NCBI GenBank assembly: GCA_039180415.1
Contig: JBCDDH010000001.1
Coordinates: 49,155-113,154, forward strand
DNA from: CAZIXN01 sp039180415
Lineage (GTDB): Bacteria > Planctomycetota > Phycisphaerae > Phycisphaerales > Phycisphaeraceae
Direction of reading: 5' to 3'
Length of the DNA: 64,000 bases
Shown here: piece after piece, positions 50,701-59,449 of the stretch
How positions within the stretch are numbered: position 1 is the stretch's first letter
Layout: every line of letters starts with the position of its first letter
Program-made: the position numbers and the translations under genes
Notes under the pieces: model-generated
Told to the model about the DNA's origin: nothing
What the model saw: only the letters and a program-made list of their open reading frames with translations
The model's database searches: none

Positions 50701-52023
50701 TCACGGTCGCAGCGGCCGGCCGTGTGGGTCGGTGGTGGCGGTGGCGGGGGCGTCGGGCGTGAGCGTGGGGGGTAGGTGTTCGAGGGTGTGGGCGGGCTGG
50801 TGGACGTGGTCGGGGGCGAGGTCGGCTTCGTTGACCAGGTAGGTCTCCCAGAGCCGGTGGGCGCGGAGCAGGTCGGCGGCGCGGGCGCGGCCGGCGTCGG
50901 TGAGGCGCGGGGGGTCTTGGCCGTCGATGAGTTGCGCGGCGGTCGCGCGGCGCACGGCCCGCTTGGCCCAGACCGCCGCGGGCAGGGGCGACGTGCCGGA
51001 TAGCTCTTGCCGAAGCAGCGAGATCAGCAGGTCGTCGAGCGCCGTGCGGCGGGCATAGGCGAGCAGGCGGAGGCGTTTCGCGACCAAGCCGTGCGACGGT
51101 GACAACAGCGCGGCCACAAAAACCAGCCCACCGGCGATCACCACGATCGACCCCGCGGCGTTGACCGCGGGGAACGGTCGGCCGGCGAACGCGTGGCCCA
51201 GCCAGGCCGGGACCGAAGACGCGCCGGCGTACCCGAGCGTCGCCGCCGCTAGCGCGGTCATCAGCGACACGAGTACCTGTGTCACGAGCCGATCGGTCAG
51301 CAGTCGCGCTGTTGCCGCAGGCGCGATCAGCATCGCGATCACCAGGATCGAGCCGACGGCCTCGAACGCGGCGACCGTCGCGGCGGCGACGAGCGTCATG
51401 AGCAGGCCGTGCATCCACCGGTCGCGGATGCCCTGACTCGCGGCGAGCTGCGCGTCGAAACTTACTAGCCGCAGTTCCTTGAACAGCGCGACTACGAACG
51501 CGACGCAGATCAGGAACACGACCAGCAGCGTCCACACCTGCCGCGGCGTGGCGGCGACGATCTCCGACCAGACCGCCGGGGAAGCGAGCCACGCGAAGCC
51601 CGCTTGGGGCGGGGCTTCGAACCAGACCAGGGTTTCGAGTTGGCCGTACAGCACGCAGTCGGCGTCGAGGTCGACGCTGCGGGCCGCGGCCTGCTCGATC
51701 AGCAGCACGCCCAACGCGAACATCACGCTGAACACCACGCCCAACGCCGCGCCCGGCTCGACCCTGCCTAAGCGCTGCACCGCTTCGGCCAACGCGACCG
51801 TGGCCAGCCCCGCGATCGCCGCCCCGGCGAACATGGCGACCCCGCTGCGCCCGCCGGTGAGCAGGAACGCCGCGACCAGGCCCGGCAGCACGGCGTGCGA
51901 GATCGCGTCGCCCAGCAACCCCTGGCGACGCAATACCAGGAAATTGCCGAGTAACGCGCAGCACAACGCCGCGAGCGTCGCCGCCGCCCACGGGAACAGG
52001 TCCAGCGCGAGCGAAAAACTCAT
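50701..52023 (-). CDS. metal ABC transporter permease with C-terminal DtxR-like domain (second permease)
   Basis: 440 aa from ATG 52023; ATGA overlap with the upstream permease gene. Residues 1-290 are a standard Mn/Zn ABC-3 permease: WAAATLAALCCALLGNFLVL, LVLRRQGLLGDAISHAVLPG, GLLGDAISHA as the EAA-like loop, LRLVSFDAQLAASQGI and AVGSILVIAMLIAPAATARL. Residues about 310-430 (YARRTALDDLLISLLRQELS, TAAQLIDGQDPPRLTDAGRA, RAADLLRAHRLWETYLVNEA, PDHVHQPAHTLEHLPP) read as winged helix plus metal-binding/dimerisation domain of DtxR/MntR regulators. This couples the permease to a cytosolic metal-sensing module. The longer open frame upstream is not coding. Confidence 0.92.
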   Translation of the reverse strand: MSFSLALDLFPWAAATLAALCCALLGNFLVLRRQGLLGDAISHAVLPGLVAAFLLTGGRSGVAMFAGAAIAGLATVALAEAVQRLGRVEPGAALGVVFSVMFALGVLLIEQAAARSVDLDADCVLYGQLETLVWFEAPPQAGFAWLASPAVWSEIVAATPRQVWTLLVVFLICVAFVVALFKELRLVSFDAQLAASQGIRDRWMHGLLMTLVAAATVAAFEAVGSILVIAMLIAPAATARLLTDRLVTQVLVSLMTALAAATLGYAGASSVPAWLGHAFAGRPFPAVNAAGSIVVIAGGLVFVAALLSPSHGLVAKRLRLLAYARRTALDDLLISLLRQELSGTSPLPAAVWAKRAVRRATAAQLIDGQDPPRLTDAGRARAADLLRAHRLWETYLVNEADLAPDHVHQPAHTLEHLPPTLTPDAPATATTDPHGRPLRP

Positions 52024-53315
52024 CGCGCCTCCCCGTTCGTTTCGTCCTGCGCCACCTCCACGTGTTCCACTTGATCCACGGTCCAGTCCAGGTGCGTCAC
52101 GTCCACCCCGGCCCGCTCGTGGAGGAACTTCTCCCACTTCGTGTGGTTCGCCGCCACCGACCGGCCCCGCGCAAGCCCCGCGTGGCTGGGCGTGAAGCTG
52201 CCGTCGTACGCCAGACGCCCCAGGCCGCGCCGCGCCACGTGTAGACGCAGCATTGCCCGCATCGCCACCCCCCAACCCCGACGCTCGCCGAGCGCCGCGA
52301 CTTCGCTGGCGTCCAGCGCGTAACCCGCGGGGTTGTCCGCGCCGGGCGCTCCGGGTTCCCGCGTCTCGAAGGACCGCTCCAACAGGTGATCCGCCGCGAG
52401 CCGCATGCGGAAGTTCAACCGCCGCCAAACCGCCGCCAGCACGCCGCGCTTCGGGGCCAGCAGCAGCGACACGACGAACACGCCCCCGCCCACCAACACG
52501 ATCACCGCGCCGGTCGGCTGCCGCGGCGCCAGCGCGGAGACGGCCGAGCCCGCGTACCCGCACAGGCCGCCGAGTCCGCCCGCCAGCACGACCAGTTTTT
52601 TGAGGTCTTCGGTCCAGAAGCGCGCCGACACCGCCGGGATGATCAGCAGCGCCACCACCAACAAAAGCCCGACCGCCTGCAAGCCCGAGACCGTCACGAC
52701 CACGACCAGCGCGAGCATCGTCGCGTCCAAGACTCCCACGGGCCACCCGCCGACCGCCGCGAAGCCCTCGTCGAAGCACACCAGCGACATCTCTTTGAGC
52801 AGCAACAGCGCGACGACCACCGCCGCGCCCGCGACGCCCGCCATGAGCGCGACGTCTCGTGTGCCCATCGCCGCCGTCTGCCCGTAGATCAGCTTGGACA
52901 GGCCCGCCGACGCCCCGGCCGCGCTGCCCTGCACCACCGACAGGACCACGACGCCCGCCCCGAAGAACCCGCCCAGCACCAGGCCGATCGCGGCGTCCTC
53001 CGTGAGCCGCGTCTTGGCCAGCAGCCACTGGATCGCGCCCACGCCCAGCACGCCCGTCACGCCCGCGCCCAGCAACAGCACCGGCAGCGACCGCGCCGCG
53101 TCGGTCAGCCCCAAGCCGATCGCCGCCAGAAACGCCAACCCGATCCCCGGCAGCGTCGCGTGCGCCAAGGCGTCGGCCACCAACGACCGCTTCCGCAACA
53201 GCGCGAACACGCCCACGACCCCCGCCGCCACGCCCAGCAGCGTCGTGCCCAACAGCACGACGTTCGTGTTGAAGCCGCCGCGGAACGTCAGGATCTCGAA
53301 CGCTTCACGGAACAT
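52020..53315 (-). CDS. metal ABC transporter permease with C-terminal DtxR-like domain (first permease)
   Basis: 431 aa from ATG 53315, sharing a base with the upstream stop (TGATG), with GGGGAG just before it. The ABC-3 permease core is present: LLGVAAGVVGVFALLRKRSL, VADALAHATLPGIGLAFLAA, KEMSLVCFDEGFAAVGGWP and QAVGLLLVVALLIIPAVSAR. After residue about 300 a cytosolic extension begins (RLAADHLLERSFETREPGAP). It ends in a DtxR-like block: LGERRGWGVAMRAMLRLHVA, FTPSHAGLARGRSVAANHTK, WEKFLHERAGVDVTHLDWTV, DQVEHVEVAQ. The helix-turn-helix half is more degenerate than in the second permease, so a sensor or dimer role is more likely than DNA binding. Confidence 0.92.
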   Translation of the reverse strand: MFREAFEILTFRGGFNTNVVLLGTTLLGVAAGVVGVFALLRKRSLVADALAHATLPGIGLAFLAAIGLGLTDAARSLPVLLLGAGVTGVLGVGAIQWLLAKTRLTEDAAIGLVLGGFFGAGVVVLSVVQGSAAGASAGLSKLIYGQTAAMGTRDVALMAGVAGAAVVVALLLLKEMSLVCFDEGFAAVGGWPVGVLDATMLALVVVVTVSGLQAVGLLLVVALLIIPAVSARFWTEDLKKLVVLAGGLGGLCGYAGSAVSALAPRQPTGAVIVLVGGGVFVVSLLLAPKRGVLAAVWRRLNFRMRLAADHLLERSFETREPGAPGADNPAGYALDASEVAALGERRGWGVAMRAMLRLHVARRGLGRLAYDGSFTPSHAGLARGRSVAANHTKWEKFLHERAGVDVTHLDWTVDQVEHVEVAQDETNGEAR

Positions 53316-54151
53316 CACTCCCCCCGCGCCGCACGGCTCACGGCTTCGGCCGCTTCGTCCAGCAGCGTCAGGCGACCGCCGTAGGTCCGCTTGAGGTTCG
53401 CGTCGTTGAACACGCCTTGCGGCCCGTTCACCGGCCCCGCCGCGACCACCCGCATGTTGAGCAGCATCACCCGATCGAAGTACATCGGCACCGTCGGCAG
53501 GTCGTGGTGCACGACGACCGCCGTCGCCCCGCCGTCGCGCAGCTCGCGGAGCACGCCGACGATGGCTTGTTCGGTCGCCGCGTCCACCCCCGCGAACGGC
53601 TCGTCCATGAAGTACAACTCCGCCTCTTGCGCCAGCGCCCGCGCGAGGAACACCCGCTGCTGCTGCCCGCCGGAGAGCTGCCGGATCTGCCGGCCCGCGA
53701 AGTCGGCCATGCCCACGCGCTCCAGCGCCGCCATGGCCGCCTGCTTATGCGAACGCGACACCGGCCGGAACCAGCCGATCTTGCGGTATCGCCCCATGCA
53801 CACCACGTCCAACGCGCTGACCGGGAAGTCCCAGTCCACGCTGCTGCGCTGCGGGACGTAGCCCACGCGGTGCCGCTGCGTCTCGTACGGCCGACCCCAA
53901 AACTCGACCACGCCCGACGCCCGCGGCACCAGCCCCAGACACGCCTTGATCAGCGTGCTCTTGCCCGCGCCGTTGGGCCCGACGATGGCCGTCAAGCTCC
54001 CCGGCGTCGCGTCGTAGTCCACGTCCCACAGCACCGGCTTGCGGTGGTACGCCACCGTCATCGCGTGGATCGACACCGGCGCGTCGGGCGAATGCTCGGG
54101 GCGGTCGGCCAGCGCGGCGGGCACGGGCTGATCGGCGGCGGGGCGGTTCAC
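53315..54151 (-). CDS. metal ABC transporter ATP-binding protein (Mn/Zn family)
   Basis: 278 aa. Nucleotide-binding subunit of the uptake system. Walker A IVGPNGAGKSTLIKACLGL, Q-loop VGYVPQRSSVDWDFPVSALD, signature LSGGQQQRVFLARALAQEAE, Walker B LYFMDEPFAGVD and H-loop VVVHHDLPTVP are all intact. VPQRSSVDWDFPVS is characteristic of the manganese/zinc/iron (MntB/TroB/ZnuC) subfamily. Gene order solute-binding protein, ATPase, permease, permease with 30-bp or negative spacing shows one operon. Confidence 0.96.
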   Translation of the reverse strand: MNRPAADQPVPAALADRPEHSPDAPVSIHAMTVAYHRKPVLWDVDYDATPGSLTAIVGPNGAGKSTLIKACLGLVPRASGVVEFWGRPYETQRHRVGYVPQRSSVDWDFPVSALDVVCMGRYRKIGWFRPVSRSHKQAAMAALERVGMADFAGRQIRQLSGGQQQRVFLARALAQEAELYFMDEPFAGVDAATEQAIVGVLRELRDGGATAVVVHHDLPTVPMYFDRVMLLNMRVVAAGPVNGPQGVFNDANLKRTYGGRLTLLDEAAEAVSRAARGE

Positions 54152-54181
54152 GCCCGTCCTTCCATGGGGTTTGGCGCTCGA

Positions 54182-55195
54182 TCAGCGGGCATCAACCGTC
54201 CCTCCCAACGCCGCCGCGATCGTGTCGACGTTGTGCCGAAGCATGCCGACGTACGTGCCCTCCGGCGTCCCGTCGGGGCCCATGGCGTCGCTAAACAGCT
54301 CGCCGCCGACGCTCACGGCGTGGTCCCGCGCTTGCGCCCCGGCGATCAGCGCGTTGACGTTCCGCTCGCTCACCGTGCTCTCGACGAACACCGCCGGCAC
54401 GCCGCGCTCGACCAGCACCGCCACCAGACGCTCGATGTCGCGGACGCCGGCCTCGCTCTGCGTGCTGATGCCCTGGATGCCCAGCACTTCGAAGCCATAC
54501 TGCCGACCGAAATAGCCGAACGCGTCGTGGGCCGTGACCAGCACGCGTTGGCTCTTGGGGACCGTGTCCAGCACCCGCTGCGCGTAGGCGTGTAGTTCGA
54601 GCAGTTCGTTCTGCAGCTCTTCGGCGGCGGCCGTGTACGCCCCGGCGTTATCCGGATCGATCTCGACCAGCGCGTCGCGGATCACGGGCACGGTCTGCGC
54701 CCAGACCGAAGGGTCCATCCAGGCGTGCGGATCGAAAAGCTTCTCCGTGCCGTCCACCGCCAACTCGGCTTCTTCCAGCCGCAGCAACGCATCCTCCGGG
54801 ATCGACTCGGCGACCGGCACGACCGCCCGTCCGGCGCCACGGGCGTTTTTAAGCGCGTCGGTCATCCGGCCTTCGAGCTTCAGGCCGTTGTAGAGCACCA
54901 GGTCCGCGTTCAGCAGGGCCGCGAGGTCGTCACGCGTCGGCTGGTAGAGGTGCGGGTCGATGCCCGGTTGCATCAACACGTCGACCGTCGCGTGCTCGCC
55001 GGCGATGCGCTCGGCCAGGTCGGCGATCATGCCGACCGTGGCGACGACCCGCGGCGTGTCGGCGGGGCTTGCGGCCGGGGTTTGCGTTTCGGTTCCCGGC
55101 TCGGTTTCGGCTCGGCCGCACCCGCTCAACAGGGCGACGCAAGCGAGCAACGAGAGCAAGGCCGGACACCAGATGTACCTGTGGCTACAATTCAT
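54182..55195 (-). CDS. metal ABC transporter solute-binding lipoprotein (TroA/MntA/ZnuA family)
   Basis: 337 aa. Lipoprotein signal LLSLLACVALLSGCGRAE (Cys about 26) anchors it to a membrane in the periplasm. The four metal ligands of cluster A-I proteins are identifiable: His in QPGIDPHLYQPTRDD, His in KLFDPHAWMDPSVW, Glu in PAVFVESTVSERNVNAL and Asp in LFSDAMGPDG. The long backbone helix (SVWAQTVPVIRDALVEIDPD) is also present. There is no His-rich loop of ZnuA, which favours Mn or Fe over Zn; this is inference. It is preceded by the regulator gene by 48 bp. Confidence 0.94.
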   Translation of the reverse strand: MNCSHRYIWCPALLSLLACVALLSGCGRAETEPGTETQTPAASPADTPRVVATVGMIADLAERIAGEHATVDVLMQPGIDPHLYQPTRDDLAALLNADLVLYNGLKLEGRMTDALKNARGAGRAVVPVAESIPEDALLRLEEAELAVDGTEKLFDPHAWMDPSVWAQTVPVIRDALVEIDPDNAGAYTAAAEELQNELLELHAYAQRVLDTVPKSQRVLVTAHDAFGYFGRQYGFEVLGIQGISTQSEAGVRDIERLVAVLVERGVPAVFVESTVSERNVNALIAGAQARDHAVSVGGELFSDAMGPDGTPEGTYVGMLRHNVDTIAAALGGTVDAR

Positions 55196-55202
55196 TCACG
55201 TC

Positions 55203-55231
55203 AGCGTAAAACCGCGGGGTGCACGGGTCAA
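55203..55231 (-). promoter_or_regulatory. internal promoter candidate before the solute-binding protein gene
   Basis: On the minus strand TTGACC (55231-55226) and TACGCT (55208-55203) with a 17-bp spacer lie in the 48-bp gap after the regulator gene. The predicted start site would be at or within a few bases of the ATG (55195), i.e. a nearly leaderless transcript. It would allow the transporter to be expressed independently of the regulator. Confidence 0.4.
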
Positions 55232-55243
55232 GCGGGGCGTCGG

Positions 55244-55684
55244 TCAGTTTTCGGTGAAGGCCCGCATCGCCCGCAGCGTTTCCTGGCTGAGGTGGTGTTC
55301 GATGCCCTCGGCGTCGATCGCGGCGGTGCGGCCGCTGACGCCGAGCTTCTCGAGAAACGCGACGACCGCGGCGTGCCGCTCCGCGCACGCGCGGGCCAGC
55401 CGACGGCCCTTGGCGGTCAGCTTCAGCGGCTTGTACGGCGCGGTGGTGACCAGGCCTTGATCCGCGAGCCGGGCGGTGACGCGGATCACGGTCACGTGGC
55501 TCACGCCCAGCCGCGCCGCGAGGTCTTTCACCCGGCATTGGCCCTGCTCGTCGATGATCTCCGCGATCTCTTCGACGTAGTCCTCGGCGGTTTCCTGGGC
55601 GTGGTCCTCGCGCGTGCGGCGGTGGCCGGCCGTGTCGGTCTTGCGGGCGGCGGCGTTGCGGGAAGACGGATCGGGTTTGGGCAT
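55244..55684 (-). CDS. DtxR/MntR family metal-dependent regulator
   Basis: 146 aa from ATG 55684 (MPKPDPSSRNAAARKTDTAG); the frame runs into the tRNA upstream but that part cannot be coding. Winged helix: EDYVEEIAEIIDEQGQCRVK, DLAARLGVSHVTVIRVTARL, ADQGLVTTAPYKPLKLTAKG; dimerisation/metal domain: CAERHAAVVAFLEKLGVSGR, IDAEGIEHHLSQETLRAM. The Glu-His-His in GIEHHLS matches the MntR metal site, so Mn2+ is the likely co-repressor. It is the first gene of the transporter operon and probably represses it. Confidence 0.92.
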   Translation of the reverse strand: MPKPDPSSRNAAARKTDTAGHRRTREDHAQETAEDYVEEIAEIIDEQGQCRVKDLAARLGVSHVTVIRVTARLADQGLVTTAPYKPLKLTAKGRRLARACAERHAAVVAFLEKLGVSGRTAAIDAEGIEHHLSQETLRAMRAFTEN

Positions 55685-55756
55685 GGGGCTTGCCGCGCAC
55701 CCACACCCCGTGCGGGCACCGCGGTGCGATGCTTCGGGGTGGGTGCGGTTGGGAAA

Positions 55757-55845
<89 letters not shown>

Positions 55846-55863
55846 GGCGAAGGGCCGCACAGC

Positions 55864-58035
55864 TTACCGGGATCGCCGGTGCCCTGCCCGCCTCCGGGTC
55901 CCCAGCCACGAGCCGCCGATCCACACGAGCGCCGCCGCCGGCTCGGGCACGGCCGGGCCCGCGAAACTCGGCGCCAGCGTCGAACCCCAGTTGTTCAGCA
56001 CCGCGTTGAGTTCGGCCTGGTCGACCGCGCCGTCGAGCCCGTCGGTATTGACCCAGCCCGACGGGATGCCCGCGGCAGCGGTGTTGACCCCCCAGTTGTT
56101 CAGCACCAGGTTCAGGTCACCCTGCTCGACCTGGCCGCTGGCGTTGAAGTCGCCCGGCAGGTTGAGCCGGCTGAACGTGACGTCCACGCGGTCGGCGAAA
56201 TACGTGAGTTGCGCGGCGATGCCGGGCAGATCGATGAGTTCCAGGTCGGTGAAATTGCCCGTCACGCCGCCGTTTCGCGATTGCAGGAACGTGAAGGTTT
56301 CGCCGTCTTCCGGCAGCCCCGCCAGGCTCGGGTCGTCGCCGACGATCCTCAGCGTTCCGGCCAGCTCGATCGCCTCTTCGGCGCGGAGCTGGGCCAGCTC
56401 ACCGATCGGCGCGGGGCCAACGACGGTCTGCCGCAGGTACTCGAGCGTCAGGGTCGCGCCGGCGTCCTGGGTATAGGACATAAATTCCGCGTCGGCGAAG
56501 TCGATCGAGCCGGGCGTGAAAAACGTACCGGCCCGGGTGTTGTTCAGGACGAGTTCGCCGGCGTTTTCGACGTCCAATTCCCACGGCGTCTCAAACCGGA
56601 GTTCGGGCTCGTCGCCGTCGCGTTCGAAGTTCACCGAGCCGTTCGCGGCGATCTGCAAGGTGCCGAAGCCTTCGATCGTGGCGGATTGCTCGACGGCCAA
56701 GTCGCCCCGCACCGTCCAGGTCGGCGGCGTGGAAATGCCGAACCCCCCGGTGGGAAACGTCGTGGCCGATCCGTTCTCCAACCGGGCCGAGCCGCGGGTT
56801 TCGAGGTCGCTGACCAGATTCAATCCGCCGCCGTCGGCCACGCGGAAGGGTCCGCCGAACGACCCCGCCAACCCCTCGACCACACCGAAACCCTGCACCA
56901 AAGCGAGTTGCATCGTGCCGCCGCTAGCGATCAGGACTTCGGACTCGGAAAGAATCAGCCCGCCGCTCTGCACCGTGCCCCCGTCGTTTACGTCCAGCGG
57001 CACGTTCAAGGTCAAGGAGGCATTGGCGTCGAAGCCGGCCAACGTCCCGCCGTCCTCCACCGACAGCTTGGCCCCGGCGATTGTGGCCGACGCTCCGCCG
57101 ATCACGCCCAATTCTCCGTCGAGCGTCCAGTCCCGGCCGATGTGCAGCGTCGCGCCGTCTTCCAGAAGCCCCGCGCCGCTGAACGCGTCGTGCAGCCCGC
57201 CGGGCAGTTCCAGCGTGGCGTTGCGTCGGACCTCGAATCGGCCGGTCTCGAAACCACCGTCCAGATCGACCCGCCCCAGATCGAAGGTTTGGCCGCTGCC
57301 CTCGATCCGCAGGGTCGTCGCCGGGGTCGCGCCCAGCGAGATCGGCCCGGTGTACCCCGCCGCGAGCAGGCCGTTGTTGTCCAGCAGCCGGCTACTGCCC
57401 AAGCGGAACCCGAATTCGATCCGCCCGTTGCCCACGACCTCCGCGTCTTCGCGCATGTTCCATTGGCCCGAGTCGATCCGCACGATCGACGGACGCGCGG
57501 GCTGGAACAACGCACCCGGGATCGAGTTCAGCACGACGCGGGTCGGCCCGTTCGTAAACATGTCGAGGTCGCCCGCCTCGATTTGCAGCGCGGGCGTCGC
57601 CGCGTCCACGCCGTCGAAGACCCAGATCGCCGTGTCCGCCGGGTTGATGTTGTTCTGGTCCACGTTGGTCAGCCGCAGATCGCCGTCCGCAAGCGTGAGG
57701 GAGAACGCCTCGGACGGGTTGGCGAAAAACGACCCCGCGGAGTTGCGGAAGTCGGTGTACTCGGCGTCGATCGAGCCCACCCGCAGGTCGCCGCTGAGCG
57801 TGGTGGGCGCCCCGCCGGTGTCGAGGGTCAGGTCCGATGTCGCGTCGAAGCCAAAGATCGGCACCGGCGTCCAGTTCGCGCCTTCGTTCCAGGTGTCGCC
57901 GGTGCCGTTCCCGGTCCAGTTGAAGTCCGCCGCCCCCGCCACGCCGGCCGTCGTCGAGCCGAGGCCCAACCACGCCCACAGCACCACATTCGCCGAAACG
58001 CTTCGGCCCCGTCCTCCACCTACGTAACTCGCCAT
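55864..58035 (-). CDS. large beta-solenoid PEP-CTERM protein with dockerin-like cassette, paralogue of 48636
   Basis: 723 aa. Leader VVLWAWLGLGSTTAGVAGAA, then FNWTGNGTGDTWNEGANWTP, an autotransporter-type start. The body is mostly short beta strands. It matches the 48636 protein segment by segment: FFANPSEAFSLTLADGDLRL against IFTNPAEAYPVRIGQGLTVE, and LLDNNGLLAAGYTGPISLGA against GLDNNGLIQARYAGPVSFTA, and TLRIEGSGQTFDLGRVDLDG against TLELRVGATQTIDLDGAS. C-terminal cassette GDFNASGQVEQGDLNLVLNN, VDQAELNAVLNNWGS, tail AVPEPAAALVWIGGSWLGTR. The AT-rich stretch 58118-58137 (seven A, six bases, seven T) upstream may be part of its promoter. Confidence 0.88.
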   Translation of the reverse strand: MASYVGGGRGRSVSANVVLWAWLGLGSTTAGVAGAADFNWTGNGTGDTWNEGANWTPVPIFGFDATSDLTLDTGGAPTTLSGDLRVGSIDAEYTDFRNSAGSFFANPSEAFSLTLADGDLRLTNVDQNNINPADTAIWVFDGVDAATPALQIEAGDLDMFTNGPTRVVLNSIPGALFQPARPSIVRIDSGQWNMREDAEVVGNGRIEFGFRLGSSRLLDNNGLLAAGYTGPISLGATPATTLRIEGSGQTFDLGRVDLDGGFETGRFEVRRNATLELPGGLHDAFSGAGLLEDGATLHIGRDWTLDGELGVIGGASATIAGAKLSVEDGGTLAGFDANASLTLNVPLDVNDGGTVQSGGLILSESEVLIASGGTMQLALVQGFGVVEGLAGSFGGPFRVADGGGLNLVSDLETRGSARLENGSATTFPTGGFGISTPPTWTVRGDLAVEQSATIEGFGTLQIAANGSVNFERDGDEPELRFETPWELDVENAGELVLNNTRAGTFFTPGSIDFADAEFMSYTQDAGATLTLEYLRQTVVGPAPIGELAQLRAEEAIELAGTLRIVGDDPSLAGLPEDGETFTFLQSRNGGVTGNFTDLELIDLPGIAAQLTYFADRVDVTFSRLNLPGDFNASGQVEQGDLNLVLNNWGVNTAAAGIPSGWVNTDGLDGAVDQAELNAVLNNWGSTLAPSFAGPAVPEPAAALVWIGGSWLGTRRRAGHRRSR

Positions 58036-58206
58036 ATCTGCTTCTCTCTTTCTGGCCCAATCTTCCCAAAACCGAGGGGATCTCCCACCCGCACGAGCGA
58101 AAGCCTAACCCGGATGTAAAAAAATACGAGTTTTTTTCTGGGTCGGGCACGCTTGAGCCTTTCCGTCTCACGGGTGAGCTTCTCGGCTCGGCCGTACAAT
58201 CCCGTG

Positions 58207-58809
58207 ATGTCTTCGCCGCCCGATGCCGCGGCCGCCGCGGCCGCCAACGCCCAACCCGACGCACCACCCGCCTCCGTCGCCTCGGAGACCGAGCTGCCCG
58301 CCGATTTCGATCTCCGCGTCGAAGCCGCGCTCATCACGGCCGAGCGTCCGATGTCCGCCGGAAAGCTGGCCGAGGCGCTAGAACTCGACGCCAGCAAGCC
58401 CGTCGCCGACGCCATCGCCCGGCTCAACGAGCACTACGAACAGACCGGCCGCAGCTTCCGCATCGAGCAGGTGGCCGGCGGGTATCGCGTGCTCACGCTG
58501 CCCGGCTACGGCGACGTCATGGCCGCGCTGCACCGCAAGAAAGACACCGGCAAGCTCAGCCCCGCCGCCCTCGAGACGCTCGCCGTCGTGGCGTACAAGC
58601 AGCCCGTGCTCCGCACCGACGTCGAGGCCGTCCGCGGCGTGGCGTGCGGCGAGGTGCTCCGGGCGCTCATGGAGCGGCACCTGGTCAAGATCGTCGGCCG
58701 TGCCGAGGAGCCGGGCCGGCCCATGCTTTACGGGACGACCAAACAGTTCCTGGAGGTCTTCGGCTTGTCGTCGCTGAAAGACCTGCCGGAAGCCGAAGGG
58801 TTGGGTTGA
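58207..58809 (+). CDS. scpB: segregation and condensation protein B
   Basis: 200 aa from ATG 58207 (MSSPPDAAAAAAANAQPDAP); earlier in-frame start at 58153 unlikely. The Ala/Pro-rich leader is disordered. The two winged-helix domains of ScpB are visible: ADFDLRVEAALITAERPMSA, LAEALELDASKPVADAIARL, EQVAGGYRVLTLPGYGDV, then LSPAALETLAVVAYKQPVLR, TDVEAVRGVACGEVLRALME and RHLVKIVGRAEEPGRPMLYG TTKQFLEVFG. It binds ScpA-SMC at the kleisin. scpA is not adjacent. Confidence 0.95.
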   Translation: MSSPPDAAAAAAANAQPDAPPASVASETELPADFDLRVEAALITAERPMSAGKLAEALELDASKPVADAIARLNEHYEQTGRSFRIEQVAGGYRVLTLPGYGDVMAALHRKKDTGKLSPAALETLAVVAYKQPVLRTDVEAVRGVACGEVLRALMERHLVKIVGRAEEPGRPMLYGTTKQFLEVFGLSSLKDLPEAEGLG

Positions 58810-58844
58810 GCGGCAAACCCAAAGCCAGGAGCCGGAAGCAAGCA

Positions 58845-59336
58845 GTGCTCAAACCAGCGTCCAATCCGTGGCGGCGTTCCGTCGGCGTGTTTCTCGCTTC
58901 TTGCGTCTTGCTGCTCGCGGCTTGTTCTCCCTACGCGCTGCGAGGTCGGGTGATCGAAGGGCCGCGGGCGACGGTGGAAGTCGTGTCGCCCGACGACCCG
59001 CGGTTGACCCTGCAGGAACCCGGGCTCGCCGACGCCGAGGTCTTCGTCACGCTCGACCCGGACCAACTCAATCGTCGGCCGATCGGTTCGGGCGTGACCA
59101 ACGCGACCGGCAACTTCGCGATCGAGGTGGACGTCACGGGGGCCGGCGTGCTGCTGCACGACGTGGAAGTCGCGGCGCAGCGGCCGGACTTCCTGGACGC
59201 GTCGGGTCGGTTCGTCCTGCCCGGCCGCGATCGGCGGGTTCTCGTGACGATGCCCGCCGGGACGCAGAAACGCGTGGACGAACGGCCGCTGTTGGAGCGG
59301 ACGCTGGAAGAGGCGCAGCCGTACTTGCGGGAATAG
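58845..59336 (+). CDS. lipoprotein with carboxypeptidase-regulatory-like domain
   Basis: 163 aa from GTG 58845; TTG 58806 overlapping the scpB stop is an alternative. Signal LASCVLLLAACSPYAL gives a lipobox Cys at about residue 28. The rest (LRGRVIEGPRATVEVVSPDD, ADAEVFVTLDPDQLNRRPIG, GVTNATGNFAIEVDVTGAGV) matches an Ig-like CarboxypepD_reg fold, where GxxxT(D/N)xxGxF is typical. It probably faces the periplasm. No catalytic residues. It is followed by the DUF58 gene, and may share its operon. Confidence 0.75.
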   Translation: MLKPASNPWRRSVGVFLASCVLLLAACSPYALRGRVIEGPRATVEVVSPDDPRLTLQEPGLADAEVFVTLDPDQLNRRPIGSGVTNATGNFAIEVDVTGAGVLLHDVEVAAQRPDFLDASGRFVLPGRDRRVLVTMPAGTQKRVDERPLLERTLEEAQPYLRE

Positions 59337-59449
59337 GCGCGGCTTCGAAAAGGCCAAAACAATGAAGCAGACCCGGAAAACCCGAGCCGGCACGGTCGAG
59401 CCGCCGCACGCTTGTGTTTTCGATCGCTTGGCTTTTGTTGATCTTCACG

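Noticed and set aside
52024..53028. N-terminal extension of the second permease frame
   Set aside because: Shadow of the first permease gene; the ATG at 52023 overlaps that gene's stop and begins the permease fold.
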